A stretch of 64,000 nucleotides of DNA from Aegilops tauschii subsp. strangulata (taxonomy: Eukaryota; Streptophyta; Magnoliopsida; Poales; Poaceae): contig NC_053039.3 in assembly GCF_002575655.3 (NCBI RefSeq), positions 374,705,633 through 374,769,632 on the forward strand, given 5' to 3'. Position 1 is the first letter of the stretch. Every line of letters starts with the position of its first letter. Shown one piece after another: positions 31,701 through 43,495 of the stretch. The notes under the pieces are model-generated. The model made no database searches and had not been told where the DNA came from. It was given only the letters and a program-made list of their open reading frames with translations. Both the position numbers and the translations under genes were made by a program.

Positions 31701-32852
31701 GTAAATAACACAAGCTCGATAGTAGAGCATGGTTGACAAAGCAGAGGATACAATTTACCAAAGGCATTATGTATCCGAGAAAAGACTCACAAAGTTATTG
31801 AATATGAAGGACGTCGTCGGATAAAATCCAATAATGGTTCTTGTGGTCCTCAAGGGATCGGTTGTGAGCATCGGTACTCAACCAGAAGAAGAAAGAAAGC
31901 AAGGCGATCGGAATATCAAAACAACTGACTAATTCAAAGCTCAAATGCAAAGGAATTATGAGTTCCAAATCAAGGGATCAGAAGCAAACACTCTGATCAA
32001 GGATGGATAAGTGAGTAGGCTTAGGGATACAATCGACGACAATTGATTAGTCGAGAACCAGCTCCTGTTCAAAATGACATCTGAGCCGGAAGGGTGAATT
32101 CTAGGATTCGACTGAGGAATGCGAGCATCCTCAACATATTGAATCAACGGACTTAAAATGATAAAGACAAGGGATGCCAATAAGATTACGAGACTTATGG
32201 GATTAACCGTAATGCAAGCAAGCAAGAATTTCAAGAGCAACAGGCTGCTCAGGATTTTCGAAAGATCGAATGGTATTTCGAAGTCTTTTGCGAAACACAT
32301 GAACAACTGGGAATGAGTAGATACTCGATAAGAGTGAGGAATTATCCGTAGGGGTATTCAAGTGGAAAGGAACTGCAAGGCAGTATGCATAAAGTATTCT
32401 TAGAACAATAGAGAGAATTTTGGTGCATCTTGTAATAACAAGATCAACTAGGGATGAATGTATGAACGATAAATGTAGGTAGTTATCCATAAGGATACAT
32501 CGGTGGTAGGGAATTGTAAAAGCGATGCCACATAGTCTCGAGAGAACATCGTAGGGTGTCTTCGGAATCTTTTGGTGATGCAAGTGATCATTCGGTAGGA
32601 GGGGCTCTCCAGGAGAAAGTATTTACGAGAACCTAGAGTTAGAGTTAGCAAATTCCTTTTAACCCGAATAGAAGAGAGATCAGAGTCCCAGGGTATAGAC
32701 GAGGAGTAAAAGATCCTAATACCACCCAATGGCGACGTGGGCCCATGGGCCGCACAGCCATGTTAGTAAAACAGTTTTCATCAACTAGACTCAAATTCGG
32801 CCAAGGAGTGTGGAAGGGGGATTCCTACAGGCACTCGGCTCTGATACCAACT
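28773..32852 (-). mobile_element. Element E interior: 4.1 kb, non-coding (LARD-type Ty3/gypsy-like)
   Basis: On the minus strand the interior starts after the 5' LTR with a TGGTATCAGAGC primer site (plus 32,838-32,849, complementary to initiator tRNA-Met). It ends in a purine-containing GTAGTGGAGAAGATT next to the 3' LTR. No gag, protease, reverse transcriptase or integrase motif was recognised, and no frame exceeds about 130 residues. ATCTCGTCCCGAGAT at about 28,792 is a small palindrome. The element must depend on proteins in trans. Confidence 0.7.
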
Positions 32853-34665
32853 TGTGACACCCCTGATTAAATCATACACTAATCATACACGCAAACGTGT
32901 ATGATCAAGATCAGGGACTCACGGGAAGATATCACAACACAACTCTAAAAAATAAAATAAGTCATACAAGCATCATAATACAAGCCAGGGGCCTCGAGGG
33001 CTCGAATACAAGTGCTCGATCATAGACAAGTCAGCGGAAGCAACAATATCTGAGTACAAACATAAGTTAAACAAGTATGCCTTAAGAAGGCTAGCACAAA
33101 CTGGGATACAGATCGAAAGAGGTGCAGGCCTCCTGCTTGGGATCCTCCTAAACTACTCCTAGTCGTCGTCAGCGGCCTGCACGTAGTAGTAGGCACCTTC
33201 GGTGTAGTTGGAGTCGTCGTCGACGGTGGCGTCAAGCTCCTGGGCTCCAGCATCTGGTTGCGACAACCAGGTAGAAGGGAAAGGGGGAAAAGAGGGAGAA
33301 AACCAACCGTGAGTACTCATCCAAAGTACTCGCAAGCAATGAGCTACACTACATATGCATGGGTATATGTGTAAAGGGCCATATCGGTGGACTGAACTAC
33401 AGAATGCCAAAATAAGAGGCGGATAGCTAATCCTGTCGAAGACTACGCTTCAGGCCACCTCCATCTTGCAGCATGTAGAAGAGAGTAGATGGTAAGTTCA
33501 CCAAGTAGCATCGCATAGCATAAACCTACCCGGCGATCCTCCCCTCGTCGCCCTGTGTGAGAGCGATCACCGGGTTATATCTGGCACTTGGAAGAGTGTG
33601 TTTTATTAAGTATCCAGTTCTAGTTGTCATAAGGTCAAGGTACAACTCCGGGTCATCCTTTTACCGAGGGACACGGCTATTCGAATAGATAAACTTCCCT
33701 GCAGGGGTGCACCACATAACCCAACACGCTATCATAACTAAAGTAACAGTATAAAGTATATAGCATATGCCCGTGATCACCTCCCGAAGTGATCACGGCC
33801 CAGTAGTATAGCATGGCAGACGGACAAGAGTGTAGGGCCACTGATGGAATACTAGCATCCTATACTAAGCATTTAGGATTGCAGGTAAGGGTAACAACTG
33901 TAGGAACAATGATAGGCTATGCAGTAGAATAGGATTAACCGAAAGCAGTAACATACTACACTACTCTAATGCAAGCAGTAGAGAGAAAGAATAGGCGATA
34001 TCTGGTGATCAAGGGGGGGCTTGCCTGGAAGCTCAGCCGAGAAGGAGGGGCCGTCAACACCGTAGTCATACTGGGTAGCAGCGGCATCGGTCTTGGATTC
34101 TAGCGAGAGAAGAGGGGGAAGAAATAATAAATATAATGCAAACAAATGCATGACGATCCATGACATGGCAATGAGTGTTGCTAGGGGTGCCCAATCGCGG
34201 TAGTAGGTGATACCGGCGAAGGGGGAAAACATCCGGGAAAGTATTCCCGGTGTTTCGCGTTTCCGGACAGATGAACCGGAGGGGGAAAGTTGTGAGTTCG
34301 ATAGGTGAGGGATGTGTGGCCGACAAACGGGCTGCGTATCCAGATTCGTCTCGTCGTTCTGAGCAAATTTAATGTAGAAAGTATTTCCAACCGAGCTACG
34401 GTTTAATTTATATTAATTTTTAAAGATTAAAACATTTTTAGAATTTATTTAATTAATTTAATTCAACATTATCCAGAATACTGCATGCTGATGTCATCTG
34501 ACATCACCAGTCAACAGGACGTTGACTGGGTCAAACTGGCGTGTGGGTCCCGCATGTCAATGACTGTTCACTAACTAACCAGGTTAATTAGTTTAGTTAA
34601 CAGATTAGTTAAGTTAATTAACAGTAGCTAATTAGGTTAATTAGATATTAGATTAATTAAACACA

Positions 34666-34696
<31 letters not shown>

Positions 34697-34999
34697 ATTC
34701 TTTTTAATTCCTTTTTCTTTTAAAACGTTCCAGTGCTGGGCCCCTATGTCATTGGCCCATAGGCCTTAACGGGGCGGTTAGCGGGCGCTGGGCGTGCGCC
34801 CCTGGCCGACAGGGAGGAAAACGGCGCTGGGCGCCGACGGCCTCAGCGACGAGTAGCCGCAGCGGCGTAGGGGACCGGGGCCGCGTGCCGGCGCGGTGCA
34901 GCAGGGCCGCCGCGGGACGGGGAGCCGACGAGCGGCCAGTGGGGGCGGTTGAGGCGGCCGAGGCCGTGGCCACGGCGGGGCGACGGGCGAGCAGCGGTG
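32853..34999 (-). mobile_element. Element E, 5' LTR (right LTR), first part
   Basis: The inner terminus TGTGACACCCC starts at 32,853. It is interrupted at 35,000 by element B (duplication CGGTG). It holds a (TTTA)n microsatellite (about 34,669-34,696) and AT-rich TTAATTAG words within the 280-bp segment absent from the other LTR. Confidence 0.85.
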
Positions 35000-36587
35000 T
35001 GCTACCTCTTGAGCACTGCATTGGTTTTCCCTTGAAGAGGAAAGGGTGATGCAGCAAAGTAGCGTAAGTATTTCCCTCAGTTTTTGAGAACCAAGGTATC
35101 AATCCAGTAGGAGGCCACGCACGAGTCCCTCGCACCTACACAAACAAATAAATCCTCGCAACCAACACGATAAGGGCTTGTCAATCCTACACGGTCACTT
35201 ACGAGAGTGAGATCTAATAGATATGATAAGATAATATTTTTAGTATTTTTGTGATAAAGATGCAAAGTAAAGAAAGTAAAATAAAAGCGGCAATGTAAAT
35301 AGCTTGTTGTTGGAAGATTAATATGATGGAAAATAGACCCCGGGGCCATAGGTTTCAGTAGTGGCTTCTCTCAAGAGCATAAGTATTTTACGGTGGGTGA
35401 ACAAATTACTATTGAGCAATTGACGGAATTCAGCATAGGTATGAGAATATCTACGTATGATCATGTATATAGGCATCACGTCCGAGACAAGTAGACCGAC
35501 TCCTGCCTGCATCTACTACTATTACTCCACACATCAACCGCTATCTAGCATGCATCTATAGTATTAAGTTCATAAGAACAGAGTAACGCTTTAAGCAAGA
35601 TGACATGATGTAGAGGGATAAACTCATGCAATATGATATAAACCCCATCTTGTTATCCTCGATGGCAACAATACAATACGTGCCTTCCTACCCCTACTGT
35701 CACTGGGAAAGGACACCGCAAGATTGAACCCAAAGCTAAGCACTTCTCCCATTGCAAGAAAGATCAATCTAGTAGGCCAACCCAAACTGATAATTCGAAG
35801 AGACTTGCAAAGATAACCAATCATACATAAAAGGATTCAGAAGATTCGAATATTCTTCATAGATAAACTTGATCATAAACCCACAATTCATCGGTCTCAA
35901 CAAACACACCGCCAAACAAGATTACATCGAATAGATCTCCATGAGAGAGGGGGAGAACATTGTATTGAGATCCAAAAAGAGGGAAGAAGCCATCTAGATA
36001 ATAACTATGGACCCCAAGGTCTGAGGTAAACTACTCGCACATCATCGGAGAGGCTATGGTGTTGATATAGAAGCCCTCCGTGATCGATGCCCCCTCCGGC
36101 GGAGCTCCGGAACAGGCCCCAAGATGGGATCTCACGGGTACAGAAGGTTGCGGCGGTGGAATTAGTTTTTTGGCTCCGTATCTGGTAGTTTGGGGGTACG
36201 TAGGTATATATAGGAGGAAGGAGTGCGTCGGTGTAGCAACAGGGGGCCCACGAGGGTGGAGGGCACGCCTGGGGGGGGGGGTAGGCGCGCCCCCTACCTC
36301 GTGGCCTCCTGTTTGATGTCTTGACGTAGGGTCCAAGTCCTTTGGATCACGTTCGTTCCGAAAATCACGTTCCCGAAGGTTTCATTCCGTTTGGAATCCG
36401 TTTGATATTCTTTTTCTGCGAAACTCTGAAATAGGCAAAAAAAACAGCAATTCTGGGCTGGCCCTCCGGTTAATAGGTTAGTCACAAAAATAATATAAAA
36501 GTGTATAATAAAGCCCAATAATGTCCAAAACAGAAGATAATATAGCATGGAACAATCAAAAATTATAGATACGTTGGAGACGTATCA
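35000..36587 (-). repeat. Element B 3' LTR (1,588 bp)
   Basis: TGCTACCTC (35,000) to GAGACGTATCA (36,587). A TATATATA promoter box lies at about 36,205. Confidence 0.9.
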
Positions 36588-39329
36588 AGCATCCCCAAGC
36601 TCAATTCCTGCTCGTCCTCGAGTAGGTAAATGATAAAAACAGAATTTTTGATGTGGAATGCTACTTGGCATAATTTCAATTTAATTCTTCTTAATTGTGG
36701 TATGAATATTCAGATCCGAAAGATTCAAGATAAAAGTTCAATATTGACATAAAAATAATAATACTTCAAGCATACTAACTAAGCAATTATGTCCTGTCAA
36801 AATAACATGGCCAAAGAAAGTTCATCCCTACAAAATCATATAGTTTAGTCATGCTCCATTTTCGTCACACAAGAATGCTCTCATCATGCACAACCCCGAT
36901 GACAAGCCAAGCAATTGTTTCATACTTTAGTAATCTCAAACTTTTTCAACCTTCACGCAATACATGAGCGTGAGCCATGGATATAGCACTATGGGTGGAA
37001 TAGAATATAATTATGGGGGTTATGTGGAGAAGACAAAAAAGGAGAAAATCTCACATCAACGAGGCTAATCAATGAGCTATGGAGATGCTCATCGATTGAT
37101 GTTAATGCAAGGAGTAGGGATTGCCATGCAACGGATGCACTAGAGCTATAAATATATGAAAGCTCAACAAAAGAAACTAAGTGGGTGTGCATCCAACTTG
37201 CTTGCTCACGAAGACCTAGGGCACTTGAGGAAGCCCATTGTTGGAATATACAAGCCAAGTTCTTTAATGAAAAATTCCCACTAGTATATGAAAGTGACAA
37301 AACAAGAGACTCTCTATTATGAAGATTATGGTGCTACTTTGAAGCACAAGTGTGGTAAAAGGATAGTAACATTTTCCCTTCTCTCTTTTTCTCTCATTTT
37401 TTTTGGGCCTTCTCCTTTTTTTAAGGCCTTTCTCTCTTTTTTATTCCTCACTTGGGACAATGCTCTAGAAAATGATGATCATCACACTTCTATTTATTTA
37501 CAACTCAATGATTACAACTCGATACCAGAACAAAGTATGCTCTATATGAATGCCTCCGGCGGTGTACCGGCATATGCAATGAACCAAGAGTGACTTGTAT
37601 GAAAGAATTATGAACGGTGGCTTTGCCACAAATACGATGTCAACTACATGATCATGCAAAGCAATATGACAATGATGAACGTGTCATGATAAACGGTACA
37701 GTGGAAAGTTGCATGGCAATATATCTCGGAATGGCTATGGAAATGCCATAATAGGTAGGTATGGTGGCTGTTTTGAGGAAGATATAAGGAGGTTTATGTG
37801 TGAAAGAGCGTATCATATCACGGGGTTTGGATGCACCGGCGAAGTTTGCACCAACTCTCAATGTGAGAAAGGGCAATGCACGGTACCGAAGAGGCTAGCA
37901 ATGATGGAAAGGTGAGAGTGCGTATAATCCATGGACTCAACATTAGTCATGAAGAACTCACATAATTATTGCAAAAATCTACAAGTCATCAAAAAGCAAG
38001 CACTACGCGCATGCTCCTAGGGGGATAGATTGGTAGGAAAAGACCATCGCTCGTCCCCGACCGCCACTCATAAGGAGGACAATCAAAGAACACCTCATGT
38101 TTCAAATTTGTTACATAACGTTTACCATGCATGCATGCTACGGGACTTGCAAACATCAACACAAGTATTTCTCAAATTCACAACTACTCAACTAGCACAA
38201 CTTTGATATCACTACCTCCATGTCTCAAAACAATCATCAAGCATCAAACTTCTCTTAGTATTCAACACACTCACAAGAAAGTTTTTACTAATCTTGAATA
38301 CCTAGCATATTAGGATTATTTAAGAAAATTACCATGCTATTTAAGACTCTCAAAATAATCTAAGTGAAGCATGAGAGATCAATAGTTTCTATAAAACAAA
38401 TCCACCACCATGCTCTAAAAGATATAAGTGAAGTACCAGAGCAAAAACTATATAACTCAAAAGATATAAGTGAAGCACATAGAGTATTCTAATAATTTCT
38501 GAATCATGGGTGTCTCTCTCAAAAGGTGTGTACAGCAAAGATGATTGTGGTAAACTAAAAAGCAAAGACTCAAATCATACAAGACGCTCCAAGCAAAACA
38601 CATATCATGTGGTGAATAAAAATATAGCTCCAAGTAAGGTTACCGATGGAAGTAGACGAAAGAGGGGATGCCTTCCGGGGCATCCCCAAGCTTTGGCTTT
38701 TAGGTGTCCTTAGATTATCTTGGGGGTGCCATGGGCATCCCCAAGCTTAGGCTCTTACCACTCATTGTTCCATAATCCATCAAATCTTTCACCCAAAACT
38801 TGAAAACTTCACAACACAAAACTCAGCAGAAAATCTCGTGAGCTCCGTTAGCGAAAGAAAACAAAAGGCCACTTCAAGGTACTGTAATGAACTCATTATT
38901 TATTTATATTGGTGTTAAAACTACTGTATTCCAACTTCTCTATGGTTCATAAACTATTTTACTAGCCATAGATTCATCAAAATAAGCAAACAACACACGA
39001 AAAACAGAATCTGTCAAAAACAGAACAGTCTGTAGTAATCTGTAACTAACGCAAACTTCTGGAACTCCAAACAATCAGCCAAAATGTGAAGACCTAGACA
39101 ATTTGTTTATTGATCAGAAGCAATTGGAATCAATATTTTATCACGTTCTGGTGATTTTTAACAATTGTTTTTGTGAACAGAAAGTTTCTGGAATTTTCTG
39201 CAAGATCAAATAACTATCATCCAAGAAGATCCTATTGGTTTAACTTGGCACAAACACTAATTAAAACATAAAATTAAATCTAGCCAGAGGCTCGAACAAA
39301 GATTTATTGAATAACAGCAAGGAAAAATA
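36588..39329 (-). other. Element B non-coding interior (3' half)
   Basis: Collinear with 22,484-25,242 of element A. Polypurine-tract-like words lie at 36,588, 38,678 and 38,733. No ORF of note. Confidence 0.7.
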
Positions 39330-39379
39330 TTGGGTTGTCTCCCAACAAGCGCTTTTCTTTAAAGCCTTTTAGCTAGGCA
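39330..39379 (-). other. Conserved post-ORF stem-loop motif (element B)
   Basis: On minus TGCCTAGCTAAAAGG continues to GCGCTTGTTGGGAGACAACC. The same block as in A, C and D, with small changes in the loop. Confidence 0.65.
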
Positions 39380-39398
39380 TTGATAATTTTAATGATGC

Positions 39399-40232
39399 TC
39401 ACATGAAAGACAAGAATTGAAGCACAAAGAGAGCATCATAAAACACGTGACAAACACATATAAGTCTAACATACTTCCTATGCATAGGCATCTTATAGAA
39501 AAACAAATTATCAAAGCAAGCAAAAACTAGCATATGCAAGGAAGCGGAAAGGAACAATAGCAATCTCAACATAACGAGAGGTAATTTAGTAACATGAAAA
39601 TTTCTATAACCATATTTTCCTCTATCATAATAATTACATGTAGGATCATAAGAAAATTCAACAATATAGCTATCACATAACATATTCTCAACACGATCCA
39701 CATGCACGCGAAGTTGACACTCTTCCAAAATAGTGGGATTATCATTAACTAAAGTCATGATTTCTCCAAGCCCACTTTTATCAAAAAATTTAAAAGATTG
39801 AATATTATCCAAATATGTGGGATCTAAATTTGACACTCTTCCAAACCCACTTTCAATATTATTGCAAACACTATTATCAATCTTATATTCATCATGGGGC
39901 TTAAATAAATTTTCAAGATCATAAGAAGAATCTCCCCAATCATGATTATTGCAACAGGTAGTGGACATAGCAAAACTAGCATCCCCAAGCTTAGGGTTTT
40001 GCATATTATTAGCATAATTAACATCAATAGAATTTATAATAAAATCATAGCAATCATGCTTTTTATTCAAATATCTATCGTGAATCACTACATAAAGCAC
40101 TTCATCACAATTTTCAGATTCACGGATTTCAAGCAAAACCTTATAAAGATAATCTAGTGCATCCAAATCACTAGGAATTGGTTCAACATAATTGGATATC
40201 TTAAAAAGATTGGCAAACGGATGAGGATCCAT
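39399..40232 (-). CDS. Intact 277-aa ORF of unknown function in the gag position of element B
   Basis: The frame runs from ATG 40,232, right after the family leader, to a stop just before the conserved stem-loop, with no internal stop or frameshift. The first 190 residues are acidic and rich in Asp/Asn, with many Cys (for example CNNHDWGDSSYDLENLF). A SGLGE(I/V)MTL segment resembles the SG(I/F)GEVKTL segment near the protease-linked part of C and D. About residues 215-250 are hydrophobic (LVMLRLLLFLSASLHMLVFA), likely a membrane helix, then a basic stretch. No Retrotrans_gag, zinc knuckle or aspartyl protease DxG is seen. Athila elements can carry a membrane-anchored env-like ORF, but that normally lies 3' of pol, so equivalence is only a hypothesis. 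I do not recognise the protein. Confidence 0.6.
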   Translation of the reverse strand: MDPHPFANLFKISNYVEPIPSDLDALDYLYKVLLEIRESENCDEVLYVVIHDRYLNKKHDCYDFIINSIDVNYANNMQNPKLGDASFAMSTTCCNNHDWGDSSYDLENLFKPHDEYKIDNSVCNNIESGFGRVSNLDPTYLDNIQSFKFFDKSGLGEIMTLVNDNPTILEECQLRVHVDRVENMLCDSYIVEFSYDPTCNYYDRGKYGYRNFHVTKLPLVMLRLLLFLSASLHMLVFACFDNLFFYKMPMHRKYVRLICVCHVFYDALFVLQFLSFM

Positions 40233-40490
40233 AGATATTAGCTTCTCTGTTTAGGAATAAATACTCAACTATTTCAACCAAACGTACAAACGAGCCAAGT
40301 AAGACATCAAGGCAAACAAAAAGACGAACGGAAAAGAGAGGGCGAATAAAACGGAAAGGGTGAAGTGGGGGAGAGGAAAACGAGAGGCAAATGGCAAATA
40401 ATGTAATGCGGGAGATAAGGGTTTGTGATGGGTACTTGGTATGTTGACTTTTGCATAGACCTCCCCGGCAACGGCACCAGAAATCCTTCT

Positions 40491-42062
40491 AGCACTTCGT
40501 TGGTTTTCCCTTGAAGAGGAAAGGGTAATGCAACAAAGTAGTATAAGTATTTCCCTCAGTTTTTGAGAACCAAGGTATCAATCCAGTAGGAGGCCACGCA
40601 CGAGTCCCTCGCACCTACACAAACAAATAAATCCTCGCAACCAACGCGATAAGGGGTTGTCAATCCCTACACGGTCACTTACGAGAGTGAGATCTGATAG
40701 ATATGATAAGATAATATTTTTGGTATTTTTGTGATAAAGATGCAAAGTAAAGAAAGTAAAATAAAAGCGGCAATGGAAATATCTTGTTGTTGGAAGATTA
40801 ATATGATGGAAAATAGACCCGGGGGCCATAGGTTTCACTAGTGGCTTCTCTCAAGAGCATAAGTATTTTACGGTGGGTGAACAAATTACTGTTGAGAAAT
40901 TGACAGAATTGAGCATAATTATGAGAATATCTAGGTATGATCATGTATATAGGCATCATGTCCAAGACAAGTAGACCGACTCCAGCCTGCATCTACTACT
41001 AATACTCCACACATCGACTGCTATCCAACATGCATCTAGAGTATTAAGTTCATAAGAATAGAGTAACGCTTTAAGCAAGATGACATGATGTAGAGGGATA
41101 AACTCACGCAATATGATATAAACCCCATCTTGTTATCCTCGATGGCAACAATACAATATGTGCCTTGCTGCCCCTACTGTCACTGGGAAAGGACACCAAA
41201 AGATTGAACCCAAAGGTAAGCACTTCTCCCATTGCAAGAAAGATCAATCTAGTAGGACAAACCAAACTGATAATTCAAAGAGACTTGTAAAGATAACCAA
41301 TCATACATAAAAGAATTCAGAAGATTCAAATATTGTTCATAGATAAACTTGATCATAAACCCACAATTCATCGGTCTCAGCAAACACACCGCAAAATAAG
41401 ATTACATCGAATAGATCTCCACGAGAGAGGGGGAGAACATTGTATTGAGATCCAAAAAGAGAGAAGAAGCCATCTAGCTAATAACTATGGACCCGAAGGT
41501 CTGAGGTAAACTACTCACACATCAATGCAGAGGCTATGGTGTTGATGTAGAAGCCCTCCATGATCGATACCCCTCCGGCGGAGCTCCGGAACAGGCCCCA
41601 AGATGGGATCTCATGGGTACAGAAGGTTGCGGCGGTGGAATTAGATTTTTGGCTCCGTATCTGGTAGTTTGGGGGTACGTAGGTATATATAGGAGGAAGG
41701 AGTACGTCGGTGGAGCAACAGGGGGCCCACGAGGGTGGAGGGCGCACCTCGGGGGGGTAGGCGCGCCCCCTACCTCGTGGCCCCTGTTTGATGTCTTGAC
41801 GTAGGGTCCAAGTCCTCTGGATCACGTTCGTTCCAAAAATCACGTTCCCAAAGGTTTCATTCCGTTTGAACTCTGTTTGATATTCTTTTTCTGCGAAACT
41901 CTAAAATATGCAAAAAAAACAGCAATTCTGGGCTGGGCCTCCGGTTAATAGGTTAGTCCCAAAAATAATATAAAAGTGTATAATAAAGCCCAATAATGTC
42001 CAAAACAGAAGATAATATAGCATGGAACAATCAAAAATTATAGATACGTTGGAGAGGTATCA
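40491..42062 (-). repeat. Element B 5' LTR (about 1,572 bp)
   Basis: The inner end is truncated (starts AGCACTTCGTTGG); the outer end is GGAGAGGTATCA at 42,062. Confidence 0.85.
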
Positions 42063-43146
42063 CGGTGGAGGCGGGGTGGCGCGGCAGCAATGGCCAGAGG
42101 GAGTGGCGGGCGCTGACGGCCGCAGTAGGAGGGGCAAGCTGCGAGGGGCTCGGGGCCGTCCGGAGCTCAACAGGAGCTGGGTGAGCGGAAGGCCGCGGGC
42201 ATGCGGTGAACCGTGATGGGGCGCGGCCACGCAGAGGCGGCGAGGTGAGGCACGGCGGGCACGGCCAAGGGGTGCACGCGGGGCGCGGCCACGGGCGCGA
42301 CGCGGCAGCGCAGCGGGGCAGCGTGGCCAGATGCACGGCGGGCAGCGGGAGCGCGGGGCGAGCGGTGAGCGCGTAGCGGGAGGCGGCAGGCGATCGGGCA
42401 CGGGGAAGCGCAGCCGAGCGCGGGCCCGTGTGCGTGCGATGGCGCACCGAGGGAGGCAGAGAGGAGGAAGTGGAGGTCGTGGCCTCACCGGGGTCGTAGG
42501 GTCAGGGGCAGTGGGGCGCGGGGAGGAGACGGAGACGACGACGACGCGGTGACGAGGTGCAGGCCGGCGAGGAGGAGGAGGCAGGCCGGCGAGGTGGCGC
42601 GGGCTCCGGGCGGCGGCGTCCTGGCGCGGGGCGGCGGACGGCGTGGTGGGATCGATCCCGATCAAAGCTGGATCGGGAGGGGGGAAAGTGGGGGGAGTGG
42701 GGCGACGGGGGAGTGGTGCGTGGGGGTTAGGGTTTCGGGGCCGTGGGGGGTTATGGGGATGGCCGGTTGGGCCTGAGGGGGCAGTGGGCTGGCCAGCAGC
42801 TGGCCCGGCTGGCCCAGTGGGGGGGTTTCTTTTCTTTTCTTTTGTTAGTTTTGTTTTTCCTTTTTACCTTTTTCCTTTTCTTTTATTTATTTTCTCTTCT
42901 GTTCTATTTCAATTTAAATATTTAGGCCTTTTATAAAAGCACGGTTCCTTCACCATAAACACCTAAGCAATTATTTGCACACTCCGAACATTTTATTTTA
43001 ATATTTTGAAAACTTATATTATTTGCCAAATTTTGAATTTGAATTTTGGACCGGTTTTTTATCTAACAATAGATTAGCAATAGTAACGGAGGTGACATGG
43101 CATCGTTAACATGGAATTACTGTAACATGATTATCCGGGCATTACA
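42063..43146 (-). mobile_element. Element E, 5' LTR, second part
   Basis: It resumes E's right LTR after element B and ends ATCCGGGCATTACA at 43,146. The next five bases, AGGCA, are the expected E target duplication in element C's LTR. Confidence 0.85.
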
Positions 43147-43495
43147 AGGCAGAACTAGGTCAGGGGGGTCATGAGGAGCCCACAAGGTAGGGGGCACGCC
43201 CTCCACCCTTGTCGACGCCTCGTGGCTCTTCTGACTTAAACTCCAAGTCTCCCGGGTGTCTTCTGGTCCAAGAAAAATCATCACGAAAGTTTTATTCCGT
43301 TTGGACTCCGTTTGGTATTCCTTTTCTGTGAAGCTCAAAAACAAGGAAAAAACAGAAACTGGCACTGGGCTCTAGGTTAATAGGTTAGTCCCAAAAATAA
43401 TATAAAATAGCATACTAATGCATATAAAACATCCAAAACAGATAATATAATAGCATGGAACAATCAAAAATTATAGATACGTTGGAGACGTATCA
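43147..43495 (-). repeat. Element C 3' LTR remnant (349 bp)
   Basis: Matches 58,547-58,916 of C's 5' LTR, including GGCAGAACTAGGTCAGGGGG, and ends GAGACGTATCA. Confidence 0.85.

Larger units (their letters stand above)
35000..42062 (-). mobile_element. Element B: Athila-like non-autonomous LTR retrotransposon with an unknown ORF
   Basis: 3' LTR 35,000-36,587, interior 36,588-40,490, 5' LTR about 40,491-42,062. The 5-bp duplication is CGGTG (34,995-34,999 and 42,063-42,067). LTRs and non-coding interior match element A closely. The primer site is mutated (CGGCACCAG on plus) and the adjacent LTR end has lost about 12 bp (TGCTACCTCTTG). The gag position is occupied by a 277-residue ORF of unknown function. 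Confidence 0.9.

Noticed and set aside
20902..42062. A and B as one insertion copied into both LTRs by reverse transcription
   Set aside because: Different target duplications (CAGCG and CGGTG) and different flanking positions show two events.
42060..42665. 201-aa minus-strand ORF
   Set aside because: It is in the U3-like part of E's LTR. The equivalent in the other LTR is not conserved in frame.
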